NCBI GenBank assembly: GCA_009668975.1
Contig: SBEG01000018.1
Span: 20,340-84,339 of the forward strand
Length of the DNA stretch: 64,000 nucleotides
Origin: Deltaproteobacteria bacterium
GTDB lineage: Bacteria > Desulfobacterota > Desulfuromonadia > Geobacterales > Geobacteraceae
Reading direction: 5' to 3'
Shown: piece after piece, positions 28,131 to 36,835 of the stretch
Numbering within the stretch: the stretch's first letter is position 1
Layout: each line of letters begins with the position of its first letter
The notes under the pieces: model-generated
Told to the model about the DNA's origin: nothing
Database searches by the model: none
What the model saw: the letters and a program-made list of their open reading frames with translations, nothing else
Made by a program: the position numbers and the translations under genes

Positions 28131-28504
28131 TTCTTGTACACCTCGTCGGGGTTGAAGAGCGGATTTGAGTGTTCTACCCACTGATCATCTTCTCGCTTCA
28201 CATAGAAACAGCTGCGATTTCCGGTGTGACAAGCGGCTCCGCCATGCTGCTTGACTTTAATAAGCACCGAGTCGGCATCACAGTCGGTATAGACTTCGAT
28301 TACGTCCTGAACATTCCCGGATTGCTCACCTTTCATCCAATACTTGTTTCTGCTGCGGCTGAAAAACCAGGTCTTGCCCGTTTCCAGGGTCAGATTCAGG
28401 GTTTTCTCATCCATATAGGCAAGCATAAGTACTTCTCCGGTTTCATGGTCCTGAATGATGGCGGGTATCAGGCCGCCCATTTTTTCAAAATCGAGCGTGA
28501 TCAT
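28127..28504 (-). CDS. hisI: Phosphoribosyl-AMP cyclohydrolase
   Basis: This 125-aa protein has the HisI signature: [38 protein letters not shown], and the metal ligands in DCDADSVL plus HTGNRSCFY. It opens the purine ring in the third step of histidine synthesis. ATG 28504 follows AAAGG and gives the family start. HisI and hisG form a two-gene operon here; the remaining his genes are not in the window. Confidence 0.95.
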   Translation of the reverse strand: MITLDFEKMGGLIPAIIQDHETGEVLMLAYMDEKTLNLTLETGKTWFFSRSRNKYWMKGEQSGNVQDVIEVYTDCDADSVLIKVKQHGGAACHTGNRSCFYVKREDDQWVEHSNPLFNPDEVYKK

Positions 28505-28850
28505 TGAATAACCTTTCATAATAGTGAAATTTCAACAGAAAGAGCTTTTCTTCATACACCGTCAGGCAGTTCTCTGTCAATCCCTGGCTTGCCGGAGAAA
28601 GCAAGAAAAGTGTCTGCAGTTGCAGGAAATCGCGACAACACTTTAAACCCCAGGCAATGTAATCCGTCAAGATTGTCCTCCGAACAGATGAAAATTTGAA
28701 TGACACAGGCATTATTTGATTGATGCGGTATGCAGTCTCCGGATGCTCGAAATCGACTTGTTAGATTTACATCTTTCAGGTAGCTATTAAACAGCTTACA
28801 ATCTTGATTCAAGTGCCGGGCGAATATTCTTCTCTAAGAATCAGGCTTTT

Positions 28851-28884
28851 TACGTAATAGATTTCCAGTAGAATCTGTTACGTA
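28851..28884. repeat. Large palindrome upstream of the rimP operon
   Basis: TACGTAATAGATT (28851-28863) pairs with AATCTGTTACGTA (28872-28884) over 13 positions with one T-G pair and an 8-nt loop. No T-run follows on either strand in the right sense, so it is not an intrinsic terminator. It lies about 40 bp before the candidate promoter and could be an operator or an RNA structure in a longer transcript. Confidence 0.4.
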
Positions 28885-28921
28885 GTACCGGAAAATAGTT
28901 GATAAAATACGAAAAAAACAC

Positions 28922-28951
28922 TTGCTTTTAGCGCATGTCACATGGTAGAAA
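28922..28951 (+). promoter_or_regulatory. Candidate promoter of the rimP-nusA operon
   Basis: TTGCTT (28922-28927) and TAGAAA (28946-28951) are separated by 18 bp. Transcription would begin near 28958 and run into the leader terminator before rimP. The match to sigma-70 hexamers is only moderate. Confidence 0.35.
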
Positions 28952-28975
28952 AGAAACACAATTAAATGTTCACTT

Positions 28976-29006
28976 AAAAAGTGAGCTACTTCAGCTCGCT
29001 TTTTTT
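28976..29006 (+). terminator. Leader terminator (attenuator candidate) ahead of rimP
   Basis: AAAAAGTGAGCT and AGCTCGCTTTTT form a near-perfect 12-bp stem with a 5-nt loop and a 7-T tail, only 20 bp before the rimP ATG. No gene on the plus strand ends upstream, so its position points to attenuation of the operon, plausibly by antitermination factors made from the operon (NusA). That regulatory reading is inference. Confidence 0.6.
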
Positions 29007-29025
29007 GTTTTTAGCAGGTTGAATA

Positions 29026-29505
29026 ATGATGCAAGGTAACGTAGTTGATAAAATTGAAGGCATGTTAGTCCCGCTGGTCGCATCACTGGGTCTTGAACTG
29101 GTAGAGATCGAGTACAAAAGCGAAAGCCGGCAGATGATCCTTCGAATCTTTATAGATAGAGAAGGTGGCGTAACACTTGACGACTGCGCCGCGGTCAGCA
29201 AGGAGTTCTCAGCGTTGCTGGATGTGGAAGATGTCATTCCGGGTAAATTTACCCTCGAAGTATCTTCCCCGGGCCTGAACCGACCGCTTAAATCCCTGAC
29301 CGACTATGACCGGTATACCGGCAAACTGGTTAAGATCAAGACGTTTGCCGCCCTTGCCGACGATTCCGGCAAGCTCCGCAAAACATTTCTTGGGAAACTT
29401 CTTGGCCTGGATGGTGACGTGATCAACCTAAAGCTTCAGGAAGGTCCGTCTGCGTCTATTCCTTTTTCCGCGGTGGCAAAAGCAAACCTTGAGTTTGAGA
29501 TGTAA
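29026..29505 (+). CDS. rimP: Ribosome maturation factor RimP
   Basis: This 159-aa protein has the RimP pattern: LGLELVEIEYKSES, LRIFIDREGGVTLDDC, SVSKEFS-type helix and LEVSSPGLNRPLKS. It assists 30S subunit maturation. The ATG is 29026 (a second ATG at 29029 is possible), with AGCAGG upstream. It heads the conserved rimP-nusA-infB-rbfA-truB operon and sits directly behind an intrinsic terminator. Confidence 0.95.
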   Translation: MMQGNVVDKIEGMLVPLVASLGLELVEIEYKSESRQMILRIFIDREGGVTLDDCAAVSKEFSALLDVEDVIPGKFTLEVSSPGLNRPLKSLTDYDRYTGKLVKIKTFAALADDSGKLRKTFLGKLLGLDGDVINLKLQEGPSASIPFSAVAKANLEFEM

Positions 29506-29603
29506 ATACATTTCTTGCATGAACTCGGCGGCGTCCGGCAAACAATTGCCGGTGGTCAGAGTAATGAATAACATATCACATATACATTTGAGGAGATTCG
29601 GAA

Positions 29604-30827
29604 GTGGAAACTACCTTTAACCTTAAGAATACAATAGATTCGATCGTTAAGGAAAAGGGCATTGACAAGCAGGTTGTCCTCGAAGCCCTCGAGCAGGCAG
29701 TGCTTTCCGCGGCCAATAAGAAATACCGCAACACACGTGACCTGGAAGCCCATTTCAATGAAGAAGTCGGGGAAGTTGAACTCTTCGAGTTCGTAACAGT
29801 TGTCGATGAAGTTGTTGACTCCTACAAAGAGATTGATCTCGAAGAAGCGCGCGAGGTGGATCCTGATGTGGAAATCGGCGACTCGCTCGGCATGAAAATG
29901 GATGCCAGTGATTTTACCCGGATTGCCGCACAGACGGCAAAACAGGTAATAATTCAAAAAGTGCGTGAAGCGGAACGCGAAACGATTTACAATGAGTTCA
30001 TCAGCCGCAAAGGCGAGTTAATCAATGGTATTGTCCGCCGTTACGAAAAAGGTGACCTGATCGTTGATCTCGGCCGCGCCGAGGCGGTTCTGCCCCATAC
30101 GGAACAGGCACCACGTGAAGTGTACCGCCAAGGGGACAGAATCAAGGCGTTGATCACAAAGATCGAAATGACCGGAAAAGGTCCTCAGATTATCCTTTCC
30201 AGAACCAATCCTTTAGTGCTGGCAGAATTGTTTGCAGCGGAAGTTCCCGAGATCGCTGAAGGTGTCGTGGAAATAAAAGGAGTTGTCAGGGAAACCGGCA
30301 GCCGCTCGAAGATAGCAGTCTATTCGCACGATAATAACGTTGACCCGGTTGGGGCCTGCGTCGGAATGCGCGGTGCCCGTGTGCAGAATGTTGTTTCAGA
30401 GCTCCGCGGCGAAAAAATCGACATTATTCCCTGGTCCGAAGATATTGCCCGCTTTGCCTGCAATGCGTTGGCGCCGGCAGTTGTTTCCAAAATCTATATC
30501 GTCGAAGAAACTAAGTCCATGGAAATTATTGTTGCGGACGACCAGCTTTCCCTGGCTATTGGCAAAAGAGGCCAGAATGTTCGCCTGGCAGCTCGCCTGA
30601 CCGGCTGGAAGATCGATATCAAGAGTGAAACCCGCGCTGCCGAGGCTGAAATGCTGGAGTACGCCTCTTTTGACGGCTCCGAAGACGAAATCAAGACCGA
30701 GGATGCGGCAGTTGCTAAAGAAACAGCAGCCGAGGGACAGGAACAAGCCGGCGCGGCGACAGATATTCCAGTAGAAGAGACTCCTGAGGAATCTTCTGAG
30801 GGTACGGCTGGAGAGCAGGAAGAGTAA
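29604..30827 (+). CDS. nusA: Transcription termination/antitermination factor NusA
   Basis: This 407-aa protein has an N-terminal RNA-polymerase-binding domain (1-125), S1 domain (NGIVRRYEKGDLIVDLGRAEAVLP) and two KH domains (GACVGMRGARVQNVVSELRGE and AIGKRGQNVRLAARLTGW). A Glu/Ala-rich acidic tail of about 50 residues replaces the C-terminal AR repeats of the enterobacterial protein. It modulates pausing, termination and antitermination. Start is GTG 29604 with GAGGAG upstream. Confidence 0.96.
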   Translation: METTFNLKNTIDSIVKEKGIDKQVVLEALEQAVLSAANKKYRNTRDLEAHFNEEVGEVELFEFVTVVDEVVDSYKEIDLEEAREVDPDVEIGDSLGMKMDASDFTRIAAQTAKQVIIQKVREAERETIYNEFISRKGELINGIVRRYEKGDLIVDLGRAEAVLPHTEQAPREVYRQGDRIKALITKIEMTGKGPQIILSRTNPLVLAELFAAEVPEIAEGVVEIKGVVRETGSRSKIAVYSHDNNVDPVGACVGMRGARVQNVVSELRGEKIDIIPWSEDIARFACNALAPAVVSKIYIVEETKSMEIIVADDQLSLAIGKRGQNVRLAARLTGWKIDIKSETRAAEAEMLEYASFDGSEDEIKTEDAAVAKETAAEGQEQAGAATDIPVEETPEESSEGTAGEQEE

Positions 30828-30830
30828 TCT

Positions 30831-31439
30831 ATGCCCAAGGAAGAACCCAAAAGGACATGCATTGGTTGTCGAGTATCCTTGGAAAAATCGAAATTGTTAC
30901 GCTTTGTCCTTGCGCCGGATGGAACCGTAGTCCCTGATTTAATGAACAAACTTCCTGGTCGTGGTGCTTATACGTGCATGAATGCTTCGTGCATTTCCAA
31001 AGCCTGTGAAAGGAACCAGTTCTCCCGAGCATTCAAATCTCAGGTTCCGGCTTCCGACCCAAAAGAATTACAGGCATGGGTCATTCGTTCTATGGAGGAG
31101 AGGATTGCTTCCTATCTTGCGCTTGCGAACAAAGCCGGGAAGGTAATCTCCGGCAGCGACCTCGTCGCGGACATGCTGAGAAGAAACACACCCGTCAAAA
31201 AGCTTATCTTGCTTGCCGCGGACATTTCCGAAGATATTGGAAACAAGCTGCGAGCGTTGGCTGACCTTCACGGAGTAGAACATGCAACACTTTTCACCAA
31301 GGATTATTTTGGTGAGTTACTGGGAAAAGGACTCAGAAGTGTTGTTGCCGTGCAAAGCGACGGATTTGTAAATACGATGAACACTGAAATTGACAGATAC
31401 AGGAACTTCTTGAGAGGGGAGGGATGTACATATGAATAA
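30831..31439 (+). CDS. YlxR-L7Ae fusion RNA-binding protein
   Basis: This 202-aa protein combines an N-terminal YlxR/DUF448 domain ([27 protein letters not shown] near 50) with a C-terminal L7Ae/YlxQ-like domain ([28 protein letters not shown]). In Bacillus the two are separate adjacent genes between nusA and infB; here they are one chain. YlxR/YlxQ bind RNA and may modulate RNA processing or transcription. It starts 3 bp after nusA and overlaps infB by 8 bp. Confidence 0.88.
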   Translation: MPKEEPKRTCIGCRVSLEKSKLLRFVLAPDGTVVPDLMNKLPGRGAYTCMNASCISKACERNQFSRAFKSQVPASDPKELQAWVIRSMEERIASYLALANKAGKVISGSDLVADMLRRNTPVKKLILLAADISEDIGNKLRALADLHGVEHATLFTKDYFGELLGKGLRSVVAVQSDGFVNTMNTEIDRYRNFLRGEGCTYE

Positions 31440-34038
31440 AACCCGTGTACACGAGTTAGCCCAAAAATTGGGGATCGACAATAAAGAGCTTATAGCAAAA
31501 TTCCAGGCTGTTGGAGTTGATGTTTCCAGCCATATGTCGGTAGTTACCGAAGAAGATATTACCAAGCTTTCCCCTCCGTCACCAACGGTGAAGGAAACCT
31601 CTCAGGAAGAAATCCGGGTTAGACCAACCGTAATCAGACGCCGGCCAAAAGCTGTTGACGAAACGGTTGTCGCAAGTCCCGATGAGGCAACTGCGCCTTC
31701 CCCCCCTGCAGAAGAAGTAAAGGAAGAAAAAATTGCGGCAGAAGTAACGAAAGCTACTCCCAAACGTGAAGAGGCAAAACCCGCCGTGCAGGTACCGGTT
31801 GAATCGAAGCCTGCTGTGGAGGAGTCGAAACCGGCCCCAGAAGAGGCTACGCCAACGCAGACCGCGCCGCCTGAACCAGAAAAACACGTACCCGGTAGAG
31901 CTCGAATTATTGGCCGAGTCGAAATTCCAATTCCCCCGCAGCGCCAACCGCACCGGACAAGTGAACGACAACCTGCGGCAAGACCACCCAGGGCAGAGGT
32001 TAAAGAAGCTCCGGTCCCGGCCGCCCAGGAACCAGCCGTATCTGTTGATGATCGAAAAAAAGGCAGAAAAGGCAAAGAGGTAAAAGAGGCTCCGGCAGTA
32101 GAAATGGACAGGGCACCGAAGAAGATCGCTGCTGCAGGGAAAAAGAAGGACACTTTCAAGAAAGTCGAGATAATCGAAAAGCGCGAAAGAGTTTTTGAGC
32201 CGTCATACCGTGCCGGCAAGGGAAAACGAAAGGAAAAAGATCGAGGCCCGGATGTCAGGAAGACTGAAATTACCGTCCCAAAGGCGATCAAACGAATTAT
32301 CAAGATCAGCGAAAGCATCACGGTTGGCGAAATGGCCAAACGCATGGGTGTCAAGGCAAATGATCTGATTCGAGCGCTGATGAAAATGGGCTTCATGACG
32401 ACAATCAACCATCCCCTCGATTTCGATACCGCAACGATTATTGCTGCAGATTTCGGCTATGAGGTTGAAAACGTTGCCGTAGACCTGGAAGATATTGTTG
32501 AATCTGTTCCTGATTCAGTGGAAAATCTCGAGAAAAGACCCCCGGTTGTTACCATTATGGGTCACGTCGACCATGGCAAGACCTCTCTCCTTGACGCCAT
32601 CAGGACCACAAATGTCATTGCCGGTGAGGCAGGCGGCATTACCCAGCATATCGGCGCCTATGATGTGGAGTTAAAGGGCCGGAAGATCACCTTCCTGGAC
32701 ACACCTGGTCATGAAGCTTTCACCGCAATGCGTGCGCGTGGTGCGAAAGTTACCGATATCGTAATTCTCGTAGTTGCTGCAGACGATGGTGTAATGCCCC
32801 AGACACGTGAAGCGGTAAACCACTCGCAAGCGGCCGGTGTTCCCATAATTATTGCCATCAACAAAATTGACAAGCCGGACTCGAAACCGGAAAGAGTTAA
32901 GCAGGAGTTGATGGAGTTTGGACTTGTTTCCGAGGAATGGGGCGGGGACACAATCTTTGTCGAGGTTTCCGCGAAACAAAAGACTAACCTGGAAGAGCTG
33001 CTGGAAATGGTACTGCTTCAGGCCGATGTCCTCGAATTGACGGCAAACCCCAACAAACCTGCACGAGGCACCATTGTCGAAGCAAAACTCGATAAGGGAC
33101 GTGGCCCGGTTGCCACCGTACTTGTTCAGGAAGGTTCCGCCAAGGTCGGCGATTACTTCGTCTGCGGTGTTCATTATGGCAGAATCAGGGCCATGCAGAA
33201 CGACCGTGGCGAGAAAGTTCCCGCTGCCGGACCCTCCATGCCGGTCGAAGTAATTGGCCTGACCGGTGTTCCCGATGCGGGTGATGCCTTCATCATCATG
33301 CCGGATGAACGTCAGGCAAAAGAAATCGCCATGCTGCGTCAGCAGAAAATGCGTGAAACGGAACTGGCAAAATCGAGCAAACTTTCCCTGGAGCAGCTGT
33401 ATGAGAAGATCCAAATGGGTGAAGTGAAAGAACTGAACGTGGTCGTGAAAGGCGACGTGCAGGGTTCCGTTGAAGCGGTATCTGAATCCCTCCGCAAACT
33501 TTCAACGGACGCTATTCGCCTTCGCGTCATAAATTCTTCTGTCGGTGCCATTACCGAGACGGACGTAAATCTCGCAACAGCCAGTAATGCGATAGTTCTG
33601 GGCTTCAATGTACGACCTGAGGTCAAGGCGCAGGCCCTTGCCGAAAAGGAAGGCGTCGACATTCGTCTGTACAATATTATTTATGATGCGGTCGATGACA
33701 TCAAGAAAGCCATGGAAGGACTTCTTGAACCAACCCTCAAGGAAAAATACCTGGGACGCGCCGAGATTCGCGAGGTGTTCTCTGTGCCGAAACATGGCAA
33801 CGTTGCCGGCTCCTATGTTCTGGATGGCAAGATGATAAGAAATTCACAGGTTCGGCTGCTTCGTGACAATATTGTTGTTTACGAAGGCAAGATGGCCAGC
33901 CTACGGCGCTTCAAGGATGATATCAAAGAAGTTGCGGCCGGTTACGAGTGCGGAATTTCCCTGGAAAACTACAACGACATCAAGCCTGGCGATATCATTG
34001 AATCTTTTGAAATTGAGAAAGTAGCTACAACTCTCTAA
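31432..34038 (+). CDS. infB: Translation initiation factor IF-2
   Basis: This 868-aa protein has an N-terminal IF2_N domain ([18 protein letters not shown]), a Pro/Lys/Glu-rich spacer of about 220 residues and a second IF2_N motif ([17 protein letters not shown]). The GTPase follows with G1 [13 protein letters not shown]3 DTPGHEAF and G4 NKID, then domains 2-4. It brings fMet-tRNA to the 30S subunit. ATG 31432 overlaps the previous gene. Confidence 0.97.
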   Translation: MNKTRVHELAQKLGIDNKELIAKFQAVGVDVSSHMSVVTEEDITKLSPPSPTVKETSQEEIRVRPTVIRRRPKAVDETVVASPDEATAPSPPAEEVKEEKIAAEVTKATPKREEAKPAVQVPVESKPAVEESKPAPEEATPTQTAPPEPEKHVPGRARIIGRVEIPIPPQRQPHRTSERQPAARPPRAEVKEAPVPAAQEPAVSVDDRKKGRKGKEVKEAPAVEMDRAPKKIAAAGKKKDTFKKVEIIEKRERVFEPSYRAGKGKRKEKDRGPDVRKTEITVPKAIKRIIKISESITVGEMAKRMGVKANDLIRALMKMGFMTTINHPLDFDTATIIAADFGYEVENVAVDLEDIVESVPDSVENLEKRPPVVTIMGHVDHGKTSLLDAIRTTNVIAGEAGGITQHIGAYDVELKGRKITFLDTPGHEAFTAMRARGAKVTDIVILVVAADDGVMPQTREAVNHSQAAGVPIIIAINKIDKPDSKPERVKQELMEFGLVSEEWGGDTIFVEVSAKQKTNLEELLEMVLLQADVLELTANPNKPARGTIVEAKLDKGRGPVATVLVQEGSAKVGDYFVCGVHYGRIRAMQNDRGEKVPAAGPSMPVEVIGLTGVPDAGDAFIIMPDERQAKEIAMLRQQKMRETELAKSSKLSLEQLYEKIQMGEVKELNVVVKGDVQGSVEAVSESLRKLSTDAIRLRVINSSVGAITETDVNLATASNAIVLGFNVRPEVKAQALAEKEGVDIRLYNIIYDAVDDIKKAMEGLLEPTLKEKYLGRAEIREVFSVPKHGNVAGSYVLDGKMIRNSQVRLLRDNIVVYEGKMASLRRFKDDIKEVAAGYECGISLENYNDIKPGDIIESFEIEKVATTL

Positions 34039-34054
34039 CATAGTTGATAAATAT

Positions 34055-34429
34055 ATGACCATAAAACGATCCGAAAAAATTGCCGAAGCACTCCATGAAC
34101 TGATTTCCGGGCTATTGGTGAAAGGTGTAAAAGATCCGCGCATCGGATTTACCACAATTACCGCGGTAAAAGTTGCCGATGATCTTCATCTGGCAACGGT
34201 CTATTTTACCGTTATCGGAAGCGATGCGGAAAAAAAAGCAACGGAGCAGGGCCTCAATAGCGCGCGAGGATTCATTCGCAAGGAAATGGCGAAAACTCTT
34301 CGCATGCGCTATGTTCCGGATGTTGTTTTCAAATACGACGAATCAGTTGATTATGGACGACGAATTGACACTCTCCTGAATGAAGTTTTAACTACGAATA
34401 CTGATAATGATAACGAAAATAATTCGTGA
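34055..34429 (+). CDS. rbfA: Ribosome-binding factor A
   Basis: This 124-aa KH-like protein has RSEKIAEALHELISGLLVKGVKDPRI, FTTITAVKVADDLHLATVYF and LRMRYVPDVVFKYDES. It is a late 30S maturation factor and cold-shock protein in E. coli. It lies 16 bp after infB and overlaps the next gene (start 34407) by 23 bp, suggesting coupling. Confidence 0.95.
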   Translation: MTIKRSEKIAEALHELISGLLVKGVKDPRIGFTTITAVKVADDLHLATVYFTVIGSDAEKKATEQGLNSARGFIRKEMAKTLRMRYVPDVVFKYDESVDYGRRIDTLLNEVLTTNTDNDNENNS

Positions 34430-35357
34430 AATAGAAGCAAATAGCTCTTTTCTTGTGACAACGCACGAAGGGCCGGACGGAGACGCAGTCGGTTCCACGA
34501 TGGCCCTGGCATGCTATCTTCGTGCCTTAGGAAAGGACGTAACCCTCTATTATTGCGATCCTATTCCTGATACCTACCATTTTCTTCCACTCTCACAACT
34601 GGCAGTCCATACAATACCGGACCGGACGTATGATATCTGCTTTTTACTCGACGCCGGCGAACTGAAAAGGGCGGGATCAGAGCTTTCCTCTTTCAGCAGT
34701 TACGGTAAAATCATCAATATCGATCACCATCCCTATTGCGAGGAATTCGGAGATCTTAACTATGTTGACTCTTCCGCATCGGCAACCGGCGCCCTTATCT
34801 ATCGAATCCTGAAAACTGCCGGATATGTATTCGATTACGATACCGCACTGTGCGTCTATGTTGCGATTGTTACCGACACAGGGTCTTTCAGATATTCAAA
34901 CGCCGACCCGGAAGCATTTCAAATTTCTGGTGAGCTTGTTGCTCTTGGCATCAACCCGTGGTCTGTTGCCGAAAAATTATACGAGAGTCAGCCTCTGAAA
35001 CGTCTGGAACTCCTCGCACTGGCACTTTCCACACTTTCCGTTTCGAAATCAGGCGAATATGCCTCGATTACCGTGACCCTCGATATGTACAAAAAAACCG
35101 GTACAACATCTGAAATTACTGACGGATTTGTCAATTACCCCCGTTCCATTCACGGCGTTGAGGTAGCAATCTTTTTTCGGGAAATAAAAGAAGGTGTGTA
35201 TAAAGTAAGTTTCCGTTCCAAGGGAAAAGTCAATGTTTCCTCCCTTGCCATGGCTTTTAGTGGCGGTGGCCACCATAATGCCGCCGGTTGCACCCTCCTC
35301 GGCACCCTCGATGAAGTGAGAGAAACCGTTTTCTCTTACTTGGATCAGGCAGTCTGA
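34407..35357 (+). CDS. nrnA: DHH-DHHA1 phosphoesterase, NrnA-like
   Basis: This 316-aa protein has DHH motifs THEGPDGDAVGS, FLLDAG, IDHHPYC and VTDTGSFRYSN, plus the DHHA1 substrate-binding motif FSGGGHHNAAG. NrnA degrades nanoRNAs (2-5 nt) and can dephosphorylate pAp. Its place between rbfA and truB is conserved in many bacteria. It overlaps rbfA by 23 bp. Confidence 0.93.
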   Translation: MITKIIREIEANSSFLVTTHEGPDGDAVGSTMALACYLRALGKDVTLYYCDPIPDTYHFLPLSQLAVHTIPDRTYDICFLLDAGELKRAGSELSSFSSYGKIINIDHHPYCEEFGDLNYVDSSASATGALIYRILKTAGYVFDYDTALCVYVAIVTDTGSFRYSNADPEAFQISGELVALGINPWSVAEKLYESQPLKRLELLALALSTLSVSKSGEYASITVTLDMYKKTGTTSEITDGFVNYPRSIHGVEVAIFFREIKEGVYKVSFRSKGKVNVSSLAMAFSGGGHHNAAGCTLLGTLDEVRETVFSYLDQAV

Positions 35358-35361
35358 CTTG

Positions 35362-36276
35362 ATGAACGGCATTCTCATTTTTGATAAACCTGCAGGCATT
35401 ACCTCTCATGATTTGGTTGCCAACGTTCGCCGGGCCCTGAATCAGAAAAAAGTCGGTCACACCGGCACTCTAGACCCTTTTGCAACCGGCGTACTTCCCG
35501 TGGCACTCGGCGAAGCCACAAAAATCATCCCGTATCTTGATGAGTCGATTAAAGAATATCGTGCGGTCATGCAGATGGGTGTTTCCACTGACACCCAGGA
35601 TTATACCGGCAGAATCATCGAGCAAAAAGATACCGGACACATAACGGAAGACCTGATTCAAGAAGCCATACGCTCATATATTGGCACAATTTCACAGGTT
35701 CCACCCATGTTTTCCGCGGTGAAACAGGGAGGAGTTCCCTTATACAAGAAGGCCAGACTTGGTGAAGAAGTTGAAAGGGCACCACGCCAAATTGTCATTC
35801 ACAGCTTCTCCCTTGACGACGTTCAGTTACCATTGGTAACCTTTACTGTTAGCTGTTCACGAGGCACTTATGTCCGAACCTTGGCAAATGACCTGGGTGT
35901 GACGCTCGGATGTGGCGCTCATCTGGTTGAACTTCGCCGGACCAGAAGCGGTATTTTTTCCATCGTAAATGCAATTCAACTGGGCACACTTCGGCAGAAA
36001 TCCGTCGACGATTTCCTGACCGGCCATCTGATCTCTCCGCTGCGGGCGTTGTCGCATCTTCCCTCGTTGACTCTCACTGAAGAGGGAGCAAAAAACGTTG
36101 GATTTGGCCGAGCACCGTCCGCAGGAGATATCGAAACATATCCAACGGATGATATTCTTAGTGGCCAAACAGTTTGCCTCGTTCGTGATGATAAACTGCT
36201 GGCGATCGGTTCAGGCAACGATGTTACAAAGACGAATCAAGAGAAAATCATTAGTCTTTTAAGGGTTTTTACCTAG
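35362..36276 (+). CDS. truB: tRNA pseudouridine(55) synthase
   Basis: This 304-aa protein has the TruB catalytic motif HTGTLDPFATGVLPVALGEAT (catalytic Asp in TLDP), MQMGVSTDTQDYTG, PPMFSAVKQGG and SCSRGTYVRTL. It makes pseudouridine 55 in tRNA. ATG 35362 is used; an adjacent TTG at 35359 is less likely. It is 4 bp after nrnA. A C-terminal PUA-like extension is present. Confidence 0.96.
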   Translation: MNGILIFDKPAGITSHDLVANVRRALNQKKVGHTGTLDPFATGVLPVALGEATKIIPYLDESIKEYRAVMQMGVSTDTQDYTGRIIEQKDTGHITEDLIQEAIRSYIGTISQVPPMFSAVKQGGVPLYKKARLGEEVERAPRQIVIHSFSLDDVQLPLVTFTVSCSRGTYVRTLANDLGVTLGCGAHLVELRRTRSGIFSIVNAIQLGTLRQKSVDDFLTGHLISPLRALSHLPSLTLTEEGAKNVGFGRAPSAGDIETYPTDDILSGQTVCLVRDDKLLAIGSGNDVTKTNQEKIISLLRVFT

Positions 36277-36380
36277 GTTTTCCTTTACACGACATGGCTT
36301 TTATGGTAAAAAAAAGAGCCTTTGCCGAACAATTGATTGGATTAAAAAATATATTTTTTTCTGGAAAGGGGGTGTGCTGA

Positions 36381-36647
36381 ATGCTGGTTACCGAAAAGAA
36401 GCAGGAAATCATTGAGACTCATAAACGTCATGAGAACGATACCGGTTCTCCTGAAGTGCAAATAGCGATTCTCAGCGAGAGAATCACGTATTTAACTGAA
36501 CATTTCAAGGTTCACAAGAAGGATCATCACAGCCGTCGCGGTCTGTTGAAGATCGTCGGTCAGAGACGCCGTTTGCTCGACTACTTAAAGAGCAAAGACG
36601 TTGAGAGATATCGTGCCATTATTGCCAAATTAGGCATCAGGAGATAA
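36381..36647 (+). CDS. rpsO: 30S ribosomal protein S15
   Basis: This 88-aa protein has the S15 signature: [42 protein letters not shown] and QRRRLLDYL. It binds 16S rRNA and bridges to 23S. AAGGGGGTG precedes the ATG. Two intrinsic terminators follow before pnp, as is usual in the rpsO-pnp arrangement. Confidence 0.98.
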   Translation: MLVTEKKQEIIETHKRHENDTGSPEVQIAILSERITYLTEHFKVHKKDHHSRRGLLKIVGQRRRLLDYLKSKDVERYRAIIAKLGIRR

Positions 36648-36648
36648 T

Positions 36649-36694
36649 AAAAGGCAGTATATCTCTTATTTTTCGAGAGATATATTGCCTTTTT
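36649..36694 (+). terminator. rpsO terminator 1
   Basis: AAAAGGCAGTATATCTCT (36649-36666) pairs with AGAGATATATTGCC followed by five T residues. The long stem begins 2 bp after the rpsO stop and separates rpsO from pnp, allowing partial read-through control. Confidence 0.9.
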
Positions 36695-36705
36695 ATTTTT
36701 CACAC

Positions 36706-36734
36706 AACGGGCTTTAAGCCCGTTCGTTTTTTTT
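36706..36734 (+). terminator. rpsO-pnp terminator 2
   Basis: AACGGGCTT and AAGCCCGTT form a compact GC stem with essentially no spacer (36706-36724), followed by cgtttttttt. It is a second intrinsic terminator in tandem. Confidence 0.8.
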
Positions 36735-36806
36735 GTTGGGGGCGCGGGTAAAAGTACTAACGAACAAGCCGCTGTCTTGTTAGTGTTTTTATCGACGGCC
36801 CCAACA
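36734..36806 (+). promoter_or_regulatory. pnp leader double hairpin (candidate autoregulatory RNase III site)
   Basis: TGTTGGGG (36734-36741) pairs with CCCCAACA (36799-36806) around an inner stem: ACTA..ACAAG (36756-36768) with CTTGTTAGT (36776-36784). It lies directly before the pnp ribosome site (GGAGG). In enterobacteria a comparable leader stem is cut by RNase III and destabilised by PNPase itself; the same role here is inference. Confidence 0.55.
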
Positions 36807-36835
36807 AACAGCATGTTGGCTAGGAGGCCAGATAA

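Larger units (their letters stand above)
28505..29025. other. Long intergenic leader between hisI and rimP
   Basis: This is a 521-bp gap between divergent genes. Short frames in it lack ribosome sites and look like noise. Supported content is confined to the right half: a 13-bp-arm palindrome at 28851-28884, a promoter-like pair at 28922-28951 and an intrinsic terminator at 28976-29006. In the left half I see no RNA gene or riboswitch that I can name. Confidence 0.6.

Noticed and set aside
28552..28812. 86-aa minus-strand frame between hisI and rimP
   Set aside because: Composition looks non-coding, there is no ribosome site and no recognisable domain.
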